From the IMG/VR virus record IMGVR_UViG_3300034060_000702, positions 1-64,000 of that record: a DNA stretch of 64,000 bases, one strand, 5' to 3'. The position numbers and the translations under genes are program-made. Source of the stretch: a virus. Every line of letters starts with the position of its first letter. The first letter of the stretch is position 1. Shown here piece after piece: positions 51,350 to 59,011 of the stretch. The notes beneath the pieces are model-generated. The model searched no databases and was not told where the DNA came from. It saw nothing but the letters and a program-made list of their open reading frames with translations.

Positions 51350-51979
51350 TTAAGGACAACAAATTTCTGAATTATTTACTAAATCCATTTTAAGCAATTG
51401 ATGATTAATAATGGTTTCCATTAAATCATCCATGCAACAAAATTTAATTCCCATTTTCTTTTCCATTGCTGATTTAAAAGTTAAGTCAGCAAATCTACAC
51501 ATAGTAGTTTCAACTTTAGTTTCATCTAATCCATTGTAATAAGAATCTAAAAATAACTTTTTAGAATCGATTTCATTTGTTGCAGGAACTGGAATATCTG
51601 GCATACATTCCTTACAAGTTTTTACACAAGTATATTCAAAGAAAAAATTTTCAAATGGAATGTCATAAGTTTCCTCATTACAAATTTCCGCAGCTTCAAC
51701 AAACTTAAAACAACCTGTAAGTTTACTTAGATTAATATCTGTAACAGATGAAACAACTACCATTGCTAGATCATCAGGATGAATGTTATTACTCATCTTT
51801 CCTGTGAATACTAATCGCAATGGTAAATTGTTTATTTTACATGGAGTTGAATCGCAACATTGCACTAGTGTATAGTATTCAATATTTGGTCCAGGACTTA
51901 CACTATAAGAAGTAGCATAGTCTTCTAAATCAAAGTGTAAAAATCTTGGTCTAAACCCTAGTATAATGTCAAAGTTCAT
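51350..51979 (-). CDS. Cys-rich structural protein (209 aa)
   Basis: The N-terminal half is beta-rich (FHFDLEDYATSYSV, YYTLVQCC, PLRLVFTG, DLAMVVVSSVTD) and carries CC and C-x-x-C pairs (CVKTCKEC). The C-terminal half is helical (DETKVETTMCRFADLTFKSA, CCMDDLMETIINHQLL) and the protein ends in CCP. It overlaps nothing and starts two bases after the stop of the 42-aa zinc-ribbon gene. Cys density resembles that of its neighbours, suggesting a common assembly. No family name can be given; a tail-fibre or collar component is likely. Confidence 0.7.
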   Translation of the reverse strand: MNFDIILGFRPRFLHFDLEDYATSYSVSPGPNIEYYTLVQCCDSTPCKINNLPLRLVFTGKMSNNIHPDDLAMVVVSSVTDINLSKLTGCFKFVEAAEICNEETYDIPFENFFFEYTCVKTCKECMPDIPVPATNEIDSKKLFLDSYYNGLDETKVETTMCRFADLTFKSAMEKKMGIKFCCMDDLMETIINHQLLKMDLVNNSEICCP

Positions 51980-51981
51980 CT

Positions 51982-52110
51982 TTATTTTGGATTTTGTGAG
52001 TTATAAATATAAACACATTTAGAACACACTTGTGTTCCATTTAATGATACAACTGGATAAGAACCAGTACAGCTGCATGTTCCGCAGTTAGGACAAATTG
52101 TAGTAGCCAT
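51982..52110 (-). CDS. 42-aa zinc-ribbon micro-protein
   Basis: I translated this small frame by hand. It starts MATTICPNCGTCSC and continues through NGTQVCSKC to a Tyr-rich end, with TAA at 51984-51982. CPxCG followed by CxxC about 20 residues later is a four-Cys zinc-ribbon or knuckle arrangement. It fills exactly the gap between the 188-aa gene and the 209-aa gene, leaving one base to the upstream stop and two to the next start, which strongly supports coding. Its function may be structural within the Cys-rich tail block or regulatory; I cannot decide. Confidence 0.72.
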   Translation of the reverse strand: MATTICPNCGTCSCTGSYPVVSLNGTQVCSKCVYIYNSQNPK

Positions 52111-52111
52111 C

Positions 52112-52678
52112 TTAATATAATTTACATGTAAAGTTATCTAATAATTTTTTAGCATAGTTATACAAAAGCATACCTTCTTCAACATTTAAACAATACTCTA
52201 CTTTTGCTTTAGCAGCATCAATGTATCCAGTGATTGTCATCAATGCATTGAATTTATCTTTTGTTTCTGGAATTGGTTCGCAAGCACTCAATTTAAGATC
52301 ACACCAAGCAGACTGTAATTGTTTTTTAAGAGCAGTAACTCTTAAATGGTAATACTCAACAAACAATCTATCATTTGGTGAGTTAGAATACTTAATTGTA
52401 TAAACACCATCATTCAAAGTATCAAATTCAACATCACATGAGTCCATTTGTAATTGTAAGTCACATGCTGTTAAATTTAAGATAAATCCTTTTTGAATTG
52501 TAAGGGGAGCTGGTGATAAATCATTATAGGTAATCCAGTTACCAAATCCTGGAGCCATTACTTGTACTGTAGGACAAGAGTAAGGCATTATATCACTATA
52601 GACACTTGTATCTTCTATTCGAAGAATACAGTCAGTCATAATATCTGGGATATTTAATCTTAAATTATTTATTGCCAT
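52112..52678 (-). CDS. Conserved virion protein, collar/tail-associated (188 aa)
   Basis: The N-terminal half is beta-rich (LRLNIPDIMTDCILRIEDTS, LTIQKGFILNLTACDLQL). The segment DGVYTIKYSNSPNDRLFVEY then YHLRVTALKKQLQSAWCDLKL is a recognisable pattern of small structural proteins in crAss-like and related Bacteroidota phages. The C-terminus is helical (AKVEYCLNVEEGMLLYNYAKKLL). It opens the fibre-block transcription unit, just after a strong terminator. A collar or tail-attachment role is inferred; the specific name is unknown. Confidence 0.75.
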   Translation of the reverse strand: MAINNLRLNIPDIMTDCILRIEDTSVYSDIMPYSCPTVQVMAPGFGNWITYNDLSPAPLTIQKGFILNLTACDLQLQMDSCDVEFDTLNDGVYTIKYSNSPNDRLFVEYYHLRVTALKKQLQSAWCDLKLSACEPIPETKDKFNALMTITGYIDAAKAKVEYCLNVEEGMLLYNYAKKLLDNFTCKLY

Positions 52679-52692
52679 TTTTTCTTTAATTT

Positions 52693-52728
52693 AAAAAAGG
52701 GGAATAGAGAAAAACTCCATTCCCCTTT
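52693..52728 (-). terminator. Intrinsic terminator after the 544-aa gene
   Basis: On the minus strand a 10-bp stem AAAGGGGAAT / ATTCCCCTTT, one mismatch and three more pairs enclose a five-base loop, followed by a T run. It separates the head module from the fibre block. Confidence 0.87.
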
Positions 52729-52751
52729 GAAGAGTAAATATACTACTTTTT

Positions 52752-54386
52752 TTAGATAGCTTTCGCTACAAATGCAGTGTGACCATAAGTTTCTAAAGAA
52801 ACAGCTTGTCTAGCATTTGTCAACCAAGTATTCATGAATGTTTCAAATGCAGTTGCTGTAGCAGCAGGAACATAAATGTTCAATGCATATTGATCATTAT
52901 CATAAACACCAGAAGGGTTGTTTGTTCTTGGAGTAGTATGCAAGATTACGTATCTTGTGAAAGATGCTTGTCTAATTGGTTTAAGAACACCACCATTAAG
53001 TGCAGTGATTGCCAAATACTGATCTCCTTGATTGATTTCTCTTAATCGGCTATCAGAATGGAATTGGTTTTGTAAGTATGATTCATCAAAGATAATATCA
53101 CGCAATACACTTTCTCCAAAACCTTGACCTTGAAAACCTTTTGTTTCATCAGTAATACATAATTTGCTGAACTCACATGGATTTCCAGTTAAGTCAGTCA
53201 ATGATACATTAAGATTAACAATTTCTTTTTCAAAACCATCTTCAAGTTGGAATGAACAATTACCAAATGAAGTTTCAACATAAGCACCAACTAAGCGGAT
53301 ACCAGCAACTTTACCAGCAACATAACCTGGAGATAAAGTAGCAGCAGTAGCACCTGCAACACCATAGTTTGACCATACATAAGCAGAACCAGCTTCAGCA
53401 CCTACAGTTGTAAGAGGAGTGATGTAACCAGCAGCAACAGCTTCAGCAGCAGTAGCAAACAATGGTTGTTGATATTGATTGTAAACGATAGGTCTAACAA
53501 AGTCTTTTACAATTGGATCATTGATGATTTGGTTAGCCCAATCAATCATTACCAAAGTTGAATCAACATTAACAACACCAGCAGTTGTACAACATCCTGT
53601 GTTAGCAGCATATGTTTTGTATGCTTTGTGGTTCAATAATTTCAAAATTGGAGCACCAGACAATTCAACCGCTAAGTTGTATGTTTCGCCACACATGAAA
53701 TCAAAAGAACAAACCGCAGGTTCAGTAATTGTAAGTGTTGGAGCAGTACCAACTGTAAATCCAGCACCAACATTTGCAGGAACCGTTAAAACATTACCTG
53801 TAACATAATTTGCACCATTGTTGTTAATTTTTGCAGAAGTAACAACACCACCAGCAACAACTAAGTCAACTGTTATTCCAGTACCAGCACCACCAGTAGT
53901 AGGTAAGTTAAGGAAAGTACCATTAGAAAGACCAACACCAGCAGTTGTAATTACAGCAGTAATTTCATTCAAATTTGTGTTACCAACATGAACAATTGCT
54001 TGTTCTGGAGCAGCAGCAGTCATTTTTACAAACTTGCTGATGTATCTTGGGTTAATCACTTTTGATTTGTTAGACTCATTGTAACCACCATGAAATGGTC
54101 CAATTTTATCTTTTGGTAAAATAGCTGAAGAAGCTAATACTAATGGAGCAGCAGCTACAACTTCAGCACCACCTACAACAACTGATAAATAAGTATCCTT
54201 GTTAAAGAATCCAAATGTACCAACACCTAATGCATAAGGTGCAGCTGTTGAACTTAGGTAGCGAGAGTGAACTCCGGCTTCAGTTAAAAATCCTTCATTA
54301 ACTGATTTTCTTACACCCGCAGATGTAGTTTGTGTTGCTTTTGTTCCTAAAAAGGACTTTCTAAAAGCACTGTTGAAATGACTCAT
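52752..54386 (-). CDS. 544-aa virion structural protein with inserted beta domain
   Basis: The N-terminus (FNSAFRKSFLGTKATQ, then GFLTEAGVHSRYLSSTAAPYALGVGTFGFF) and C-terminal part (SVLRDIIFDESYLQNQFHSD, LREINQGDQYLAI, YVILHTTPRTNNPSG) fit a conserved structural protein of crAss-like phages. Residues about 150-225 hold an inserted beta module with GGAGTGITVDLVVAGGVVTS and NNGANYVTGNVLTVP. This is the G-x-N-Y-x-x-G-x-x-L-T pattern of Ig-like or decoration domains found in many capsid and tail proteins. It is the last gene before a strong terminator. It could be a capsid-vertex, collar or sheath-like ring component; I cannot choose. Confidence 0.78.
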   Translation of the reverse strand: MSHFNSAFRKSFLGTKATQTTSAGVRKSVNEGFLTEAGVHSRYLSSTAAPYALGVGTFGFFNKDTYLSVVVGGAEVVAAAPLVLASSAILPKDKIGPFHGGYNESNKSKVINPRYISKFVKMTAAAPEQAIVHVGNTNLNEITAVITTAGVGLSNGTFLNLPTTGGAGTGITVDLVVAGGVVTSAKINNNGANYVTGNVLTVPANVGAGFTVGTAPTLTITEPAVCSFDFMCGETYNLAVELSGAPILKLLNHKAYKTYAANTGCCTTAGVVNVDSTLVMIDWANQIINDPIVKDFVRPIVYNQYQQPLFATAAEAVAAGYITPLTTVGAEAGSAYVWSNYGVAGATAATLSPGYVAGKVAGIRLVGAYVETSFGNCSFQLEDGFEKEIVNLNVSLTDLTGNPCEFSKLCITDETKGFQGQGFGESVLRDIIFDESYLQNQFHSDSRLREINQGDQYLAITALNGGVLKPIRQASFTRYVILHTTPRTNNPSGVYDNDQYALNIYVPAATATAFETFMNTWLTNARQAVSLETYGHTAFVAKAI

Positions 54387-54471
54387 TTTTCTTTTTTTTT
54401 AATTAAACACTAAAACACTAAGTATATATTATAAGGATAATTTTTTTAAATTCCTAATTTATATAAACTTT

Positions 54472-54609
54472 TTAACATTTTTTCTTTGCAGAACCGCCCA
54501 TAGCTTTTTTTGGAGCTGCTTTTGCTCCTTTAGCTGGAGCAGCTTTCTTCGCCCATGGTGGAACCCATGCTCCTTTTGCAGGTGCGGCTTTTTTCTTTGC
54601 TGTTGCCAT
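54472..54609 (-). CDS. 45-aa Lys/Ala-rich basic micro-protein
   Basis: Hand translation gives MATAKKKAAPAKGAWVPPWA, then repeats of AAPAKGA and KAAPKKA, then MGGSAKKKC and TAA at 54474-54472. It is strongly positive, with only Trp and Pro as bulky residues. The frame fills the gap between the 234-aa and 544-aa genes and has an A-rich leader. Similar Lys/Ala/Pro tails occur in histone-like proteins, so DNA or nucleic-acid binding in the capsid is a reasonable guess. The final MGGSAKKKC resembles the MGGKMKKGC end of the 72-aa protein nearby. Confidence 0.65.
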   Translation of the reverse strand: MATAKKKAAPAKGAWVPPWAKKAAPAKGAKAAPKKAMGGSAKKKC

Positions 54610-54635
54610 TATATTTGATTTTTAAAGGTTACTAT

Positions 54636-55340
54636 TTAAGTATTTGATTCTACACTATTAGAAGCAATTTGTTGAATGTTAATACTTTCAATATCACCTG
54701 CTAATATTTTAACAGCTTCATCAATAAATATTTCAACAATATCATCTTTAAATTCACACTCAACTTCAACTAATGAAATCAATCCGGTATATGGATTAGA
54801 TACACCTTTTATTTCAATTCTTCTTGGTTGTTTATAATAAGTTAGTTTAGGTTCTACAACATCAAATTTAGAATCTGTATAGATCTTAATCTTATTTGCA
54901 GAAACAGTACAAAAAGTTTCAGCCCATTCAAAACTTGGTTTTTTATTGAAGTCAGATAATAGTGTATCTACATCTGCTTCTTTTGCCAATACAACAACAA
55001 GCTTTCTAGGATCTTTGCAACAACCACTTGTAGCTTTTGCTGATATTCTTTTCCACTCGAAATAATCTTTAGGAAGAGCTTGTGAGATATAGTATTCCTC
55101 TTCTTTGCTCATTTTTACTAGAACTGTATCCAATAAGATTTGCAAGTCATCGATTCTTCTTTTGGAAGCCTCATCTCCTGTTTTAGAAATATTGAGGCCT
55201 TCTAAAGTTCTTCTACACCAAGCAACTGTTGCTTTGTTGAAAGCCTCAACAATTTGCCAGTCAGTAATGTTATCATAATCCTTACTGTCTAACTTGTTAA
55301 TTCTTTGCTTAACTTTTATTTTGATAGTGCTATTATTCAT
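54636..55340 (-). CDS. Head-tail connector/ring candidate (234 aa)
   Basis: The N-terminus (IKVKQRINKLDSKDYDNITD, then WQIVEAFNKATVAWCRR) is a helical domain, and the C-terminus (SLVEVECEFKDDIVEIFIDE, then AVKILAGDIESIN) is typical of connector proteins in Bacteroidota phages of this type. The middle has a beta part (KRISAKATSGCC, RKLVVVLAKEAD). It lies in the head module and its ATG shares one base with the stop of the 42-aa gene (TAATG). The assignment as an adaptor between portal and tail is from pattern and context, not from a direct search. Confidence 0.7.
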   Translation of the reverse strand: MNNSTIKIKVKQRINKLDSKDYDNITDWQIVEAFNKATVAWCRRTLEGLNISKTGDEASKRRIDDLQILLDTVLVKMSKEEEYYISQALPKDYFEWKRISAKATSGCCKDPRKLVVVLAKEADVDTLLSDFNKKPSFEWAETFCTVSANKIKIYTDSKFDVVEPKLTYYKQPRRIEIKGVSNPYTGLISLVEVECEFKDDIVEIFIDEAVKILAGDIESINIQQIASNSVESNT

Positions 55341-55468
55341 TATTTTTTATTTTTAGAAGCAGGTTTTTTCATATTGCGACCAATCATCATTCCTGCCTGA
55401 AAAGATTTTTTAACCTTTTCTGCACAGTCTGATTTTTTTGAACTTGTAGTAGTTTTTGTCTTTGCCAT
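55340..55468 (-). CDS. 42-aa Lys-rich micro-protein
   Basis: Hand translation: MAKTKTTTSSKKSDCAEKVK, a KSFQAGMMIGRNM helix, then a Lys/Asn tail and TAA. It overlaps the upstream 95-aa gene by one base (TAATG at 55468) and the downstream 234-aa gene by one base (TAATG at 55340). Such overlaps at both ends are strong support for a real gene. It is basic and may be helical. It belongs to the run of small basic proteins next to the capsid genes; the function is unknown. Confidence 0.68.
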   Translation of the reverse strand: MAKTKTTTSSKKSDCAEKVKKSFQAGMMIGRNMKKPASKNKK

Positions 55469-55755
55469 TACTTTTTCTTTTTATGTGTATTTGCAAAATT
55501 TCTTGCTGCTTCTTTACTACCAAATCCCCATGCTTTTAATGCAAGTTTCAATCTTGTAGGCTCACCATTTGATTTCTTTTCTGGACCAGCCATACCACCA
55601 AATCTAGCAGCAAAACTAACCCTTCTTGGATTAGTTCCTGATTTTACTGGAGCTTTAAGGTTAGAACCTTCTGCTTTCGCAGAGGCTCTACCTTTAGCAT
55701 TTAATCCTCCATTGGGATTTTTTCCTTCTTTTCTTGTCCAAGCTGGAGTAGCCAT
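55468..55755 (-). CDS. Small basic protein with WxRKEGKNPxGGLNxKGR motif (95 aa)
   Basis: The N-terminus TPAWTRKEGKNPNGGLNAKG followed by RASAKAEG, NLKAPVKSG, then PRRVSFAARFGGM is a recurrent viral and phage pattern; I believe it corresponds to the uncharacterised family DUF6321. The C-terminus (RLKLALKAWGFGSKEAARNF then a Lys run) is basic and helical. Charge and size suggest a nucleic-acid-binding or condensation role, which is inference. The start at 55755 lies one base from the stop of the 72-aa gene and there is a TAATG junction to the next gene. Confidence 0.82.
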   Translation of the reverse strand: MATPAWTRKEGKNPNGGLNAKGRASAKAEGSNLKAPVKSGTNPRRVSFAARFGGMAGPEKKSNGEPTRLKLALKAWGFGSKEAARNFANTHKKKK

Positions 55756-55756
55756 C

Positions 55757-55975
55757 TTAACAACCTTTTTTCATTTTACCACCCATTGACATTTTAGGTT
55801 TTGCTTTACCACCCATTTTCATTTTAGGTGTTACTTTACCTCCAGCTTTATAAGCTTTTACTTTACCACCATTACGCAATATTGTAGCAGGATTATTATC
55901 AAAATCATCTGCAGCAATTGTTTTAGTAGGTGTTGGTGCTGGTGCTTTTTTAACTGGTTTTTTAACTGTTGCCAT
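55757..55975 (-). CDS. 72-aa Lys/Gly/Met repeat protein
   Basis: The first third is Lys/Pro/Ala-rich (VKKPVKKAPAPTPTKT). An acidic patch (ADDFDNNPATILRNGG) follows, then repeated K-x-GGK units (KAYKAGGK, KMKMGGK, KPKMSMGGK) ending MKKGC. Repeated M/AGGK units in short basic proteins are common next to capsid genes of phages, but their function is not known to me. The ATG at 55975 is 27 bases after the 332-aa gene. It may bind DNA or RNA or sit on the capsid interior. Confidence 0.72.
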   Translation of the reverse strand: MATVKKPVKKAPAPTPTKTIAADDFDNNPATILRNGGKVKAYKAGGKVTPKMKMGGKAKPKMSMGGKMKKGC

Positions 55976-56002
55976 GATATTTATTTTTAAAAGTTACATT
56001 GT

Positions 56003-57001
56003 TTATTTACTCCACAACCCATCAACATTTGCCATCAATCGATCTAATACTTCTTCATTAGAAGGATTCAACAAGTATTCAATCATATCGGAAACATTTC
56101 TTCCTAACATAATATTTGTACTTGCTTCATACATCATGCTATCTCCTTTAGGAATAATGTATTTAAAGAAGCATGCATCCTTAACAACCGCTTTGATTTT
56201 CAAATAATCATTTGCTAATTCACTTGTTTCAATGAATAAGCGAGCAGTTCTTTTCTTATCTTGATCAACACCAAGACCATTGATATACTTATCTAAACCA
56301 TCATAAATAATATCAGGTAATGTTCTGTTACTAAATTGAACCGAACTACCTTCAAGACATTTGATCATGTAGAATAATTTTCTTGGGTTTTCAGTAGAAA
56401 TGTTTTCTAAGATAGCCAATGCTTTATTTCTAAGTTTAACAGTTGACATTTGAGTAGAGATTGTATCAATCTGTCTATCTAAATACCATTTCTTTTTGTT
56501 TCTTTTACACTCTTCTAAACTAGAAGCTACTAAAGAGAATCCACCAGCTTCTACAGCTTTGATAATAATCAAGTGATCAAGATTATTAATTGGATCTAAA
56601 ACAATTTCATCATTGCTTAATCGAATATTTATCTTACTCCAGATTTCAGAATTATCTGGTTTAAACATTTCAACTTTAGTCCAAAAATCTTTATCTTCAA
56701 CTTTTAAAGACATGTTAAAAGCTCTATCTCTTTCAAGTAAAACAATAGTTTCTCTGATTTCTTTAATAACAGCTTTCTGTTTTTCAGGATCACTAATTTT
56801 TTTGATGTCTGGAGCAAACTCATTTAATCCAGTAACATACCTTGTTTTACCATTTTGTTCGATTGCTGCAAGTGGTTCTACTTGCTGTGTTCCAGGAAAT
56901 ACAACATAACTGTATTTTTCTAATCCCATATTTTCAACTGTGTTATCACAGAATGGTTTAATAGAAATTTTACCTGAATACTTAATTGGTTCTTTACTCA
57001 T
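56003..57001 (-). CDS. Conserved crAss-like head-module protein (332 aa)
   Basis: The sequence is mixed alpha/beta and soluble: YSYVVFPGTQQVEPLAAIEQ, a charged helix with KQKAVIKEIRETIVLLERDR, then a helical centre (KKKWYLDRQIDTISTQMSTV) and an end with YEASTNIMLGRNVSDMIEYL. Proteins of this size and pattern occur next to the capsid protein in crAss-like phages and are found in virions, but I know no function. It begins a transcription unit: a UUCG-loop terminator and a copy of the bipartite element lie just upstream, and the start is preceded by AAACCAACAAATAAA. Confidence 0.75.
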   Translation of the reverse strand: MSKEPIKYSGKISIKPFCDNTVENMGLEKYSYVVFPGTQQVEPLAAIEQNGKTRYVTGLNEFAPDIKKISDPEKQKAVIKEIRETIVLLERDRAFNMSLKVEDKDFWTKVEMFKPDNSEIWSKINIRLSNDEIVLDPINNLDHLIIIKAVEAGGFSLVASSLEECKRNKKKWYLDRQIDTISTQMSTVKLRNKALAILENISTENPRKLFYMIKCLEGSSVQFSNRTLPDIIYDGLDKYINGLGVDQDKKRTARLFIETSELANDYLKIKAVVKDACFFKYIIPKGDSMMYEASTNIMLGRNVSDMIEYLLNPSNEEVLDRLMANVDGLWSK

Positions 57002-57007
57002 TTTATT

Positions 57008-57033
57008 TGTTGGTTTAAATTAATAACTGACTA
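57008..57033 (-). promoter_or_regulatory. Bipartite repeat element, copy 2, leader of 332-aa gene
   Basis: The minus strand reads TAGTCAG, ten bases, AAACCAACA, ending six bases before the ATG at 57001. It lies directly downstream of the UUCG terminator, as expected for a promoter that restarts transcription, or for a leader element controlling translation. Confidence 0.55.
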
Positions 57034-57054
57034 GGTTATAAAGATAATAATAAA

Positions 57055-57076
57055 AATAACCTCCGAAGAGGTTATT
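57055..57076 (-). terminator. UUCG-loop terminator after the 73-aa gene
   Basis: AATAACCTC pairs perfectly with GAGGTTATT around a TTCG tetraloop on the minus strand, followed by a T-rich stretch (TTTATTATTATC). C(UUCG)G is an exceptionally stable loop. The plus-strand reading also has a T-rich flank, so weak bidirectional action is possible. Confidence 0.85.
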
Positions 57077-57082
57077 TATTTT

Positions 57083-57304
57083 TTAAGAAAGTGCAGTTAA
57101 CAATGCATTGAAGCGAGCTTCAAGTGCTATTATTCTGTCTGTAGTTGTTCCAGTTCCAGTTAATGCTGGAATAGCTTTTGCTAAAGTTGAGAATTGATCA
57201 ACAATTTCATTTACATGAGCAACTCTTGCAAGCTGTGCTTCATTGTAATCAGCTCCTTTTAATACTTTATCAGGACTTTCTGTTTTGATTTTTGTAAGTG
57301 CCAT
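57083..57304 (-). CDS. 73-aa capsid-associated protein
   Basis: The motif KGADYNEAQLARVAHVNEIV then a Thr/Gly linker and a C-terminal helix (TTTDRIIALEARFNALLTAL) is a pattern repeatedly seen in small proteins beside capsid genes in Bacteroidota phages. The C-terminal helix has heptad-like leucines, suggesting trimerisation, as in head-fibre or capsid auxiliary proteins. It is flanked by intrinsic terminators on both sides, so it may be expressed as its own short transcript or by read-through from the capsid gene. The role as head fibre or auxiliary protein is inferred. Confidence 0.75.
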   Translation of the reverse strand: MALTKIKTESPDKVLKGADYNEAQLARVAHVNEIVDQFSTLAKAIPALTGTGTTTDRIIALEARFNALLTALS

Positions 57305-57316
57305 TTTATAAGATTT

Positions 57317-57350
57317 AAAAAAAGGAACCGGGGGTTGCCGGCTCCTTTTT
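57317..57350 (-). terminator. Intrinsic terminator after the major capsid gene
   Basis: On the minus strand GGAGCCGG and CCGGTTCC pair (one G-T pair) around a six-base loop and are followed by seven T. It is GC-rich for this genome, which supports a strong terminator. It lies 14 bases after the capsid stop codon. Confidence 0.85.
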
Positions 57351-57363
57351 GATTAATAAAAGA

Positions 57364-58980
57364 TTATAAAGAATAACCAGTGATTGGGTTTCTCATAACG
57401 ATTTTCAACACTTTAGTTGGATCTTCTACTTTGATCGCAGGCATTGCTTGTGTCATGTAGATTTGGTATCCATTGAAGTTACCTGAAGATTGGAACCCTT
57501 GAGTTCTTCCCATGTAATCCATAGAACCATTAACATATCTCCAAACAAGGTCTTTGTTCCAAGCACATTTCAACAATTTGATGTTATCATTACCATTTTC
57601 AGTAATATCAAATACGATGAATGAGTAAGAAGACAATCTATGACCATCAATGATTGGGTTCTCAATATCATTGTTTTGTAAGTTATCGAATGCTGGATTC
57701 AATACAAACTTGATATTAGCTAAGAAAGGAATCATGTACTCTGTGAAAGAGAATCCGAATCCTAAATCCATTCCTTGACCTTTGATAGCATCAAGTTCTT
57801 TAGCGTTCATAACCAATCCAGAAGAGAAAGCTTCGCGCTTAATCGCTTCATTGATCATTCTCATACCACCCATACCTGTTTGAACAATCAATGATCTTTT
57901 AGAATCTGGTCCTTGGAAATCAACTTTACCATTGTAGAAGTTGAATAATTCAGAACGGAAGATGTCTAATTTGAAATCAGATTTGTTGTATACATGTTTG
58001 AAAGACAAATCTAATTGTTTCCAAAGTCCAACTGATAATCTTAAATCATCTGGCCCATCTTGTTTGATTCGACCACCTTTACCCCACATTAAGTAAGTTT
58101 CGATGTCATAAGCAATTTTGGACAAGTGAGCTGCTTCCAACTTAGTGATAAAAGTTCTAACTAAGTTACCATTAGCTTGCGCTTTTTTGATATAGTCAGC
58201 ACCTTTAGCTTTCACCATTCCTTCTAAAGAAGTAATTGATGGATCTAAACTTGTGTCAAAAGATTTCCATAACTCTGTTACAGGTACTTTTCCATCTGCA
58301 TTCATACCACCTTTTTCCATCAACTTCACTTTAGAAGAGATTGAATAATGAACGTGTGCATCTGCATTACCAACATAGTTGTAGAACTCTCTTGTTGTAG
58401 CAGTAGTTGTAAGATCAGAATATCTTTCACCATATTCACCTCTTGCAGAACCTACTCTGAAATAGAATGATTGTGATGTCAAGAATGCATTATCAAATAC
58501 TGCATCTGAATCATTGTTTACTAACTGTACTGTATAGATAACTCCATCAGTTAAATCAAGAATTTCCTCATCAGTGATGAATAATTCTTTACCATTGAAC
58601 TTATCATAAGTGATGATGTCACCATGACCAAAAGTTCTTTTGTTCAATTTGATTTTAAATGGAGTTCCATCTAAACCTTTCATTGAGTTGTTAGAATCTA
58701 AATCCTCAACAATGAATGGAAGCTCTTCAGAAACTGGTGTGCTCCATTTGTATTCACCTCTTGGGTGTTGAACGTCAATAACATTCTTACCACCAAAAGA
58801 AGACATTTGATAAAGAGGCATCTCAACTTTTTTAACTTGAGCCCATAATTCTACTGGACCTAAATCATCTGGTTGTGCATCTTTCATCAAATTCATCATG
58901 TGATAAGAATCTACATGCGAACTTGCTGTGTAATGGTTATCCCGAAGGAACATTCCATTATTTAAAACTGGTGTACTCAT
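57364..58980 (-). CDS. Major capsid protein
   Basis: The 538-aa length, position after the scaffold candidate and strong terminator downstream fit the HK97-fold major capsid protein of crAss-like phages. Recognisable blocks are PVELWAQVKKVEMPLYQMSS, an early KNVIDVQHPRGEYKW hairpin, REFYNYVGNADAHVHYSISS, RTFITKLEAAHLSKIAYDIE then TYLMWGKGG, SLIVQTGMGGMRMINEAIKR, and the ending DPTKVLKIVMRNPITGYSL, a hallmark C-terminus of this family. No separate protease-cleaved delta domain is obvious. The leader is A-rich (AAATAAATAAATAAA before ATG), as expected for a highly expressed gene in Bacteroidota. Confidence 0.9.
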   Translation of the reverse strand: MSTPVLNNGMFLRDNHYTASSHVDSYHMMNLMKDAQPDDLGPVELWAQVKKVEMPLYQMSSFGGKNVIDVQHPRGEYKWSTPVSEELPFIVEDLDSNNSMKGLDGTPFKIKLNKRTFGHGDIITYDKFNGKELFITDEEILDLTDGVIYTVQLVNNDSDAVFDNAFLTSQSFYFRVGSARGEYGERYSDLTTTATTREFYNYVGNADAHVHYSISSKVKLMEKGGMNADGKVPVTELWKSFDTSLDPSITSLEGMVKAKGADYIKKAQANGNLVRTFITKLEAAHLSKIAYDIETYLMWGKGGRIKQDGPDDLRLSVGLWKQLDLSFKHVYNKSDFKLDIFRSELFNFYNGKVDFQGPDSKRSLIVQTGMGGMRMINEAIKREAFSSGLVMNAKELDAIKGQGMDLGFGFSFTEYMIPFLANIKFVLNPAFDNLQNNDIENPIIDGHRLSSYSFIVFDITENGNDNIKLLKCAWNKDLVWRYVNGSMDYMGRTQGFQSSGNFNGYQIYMTQAMPAIKVEDPTKVLKIVMRNPITGYSL

Positions 58981-59011
58981 TTTTATTTATTTATTTATTG
59001 TTACTTGTTAA

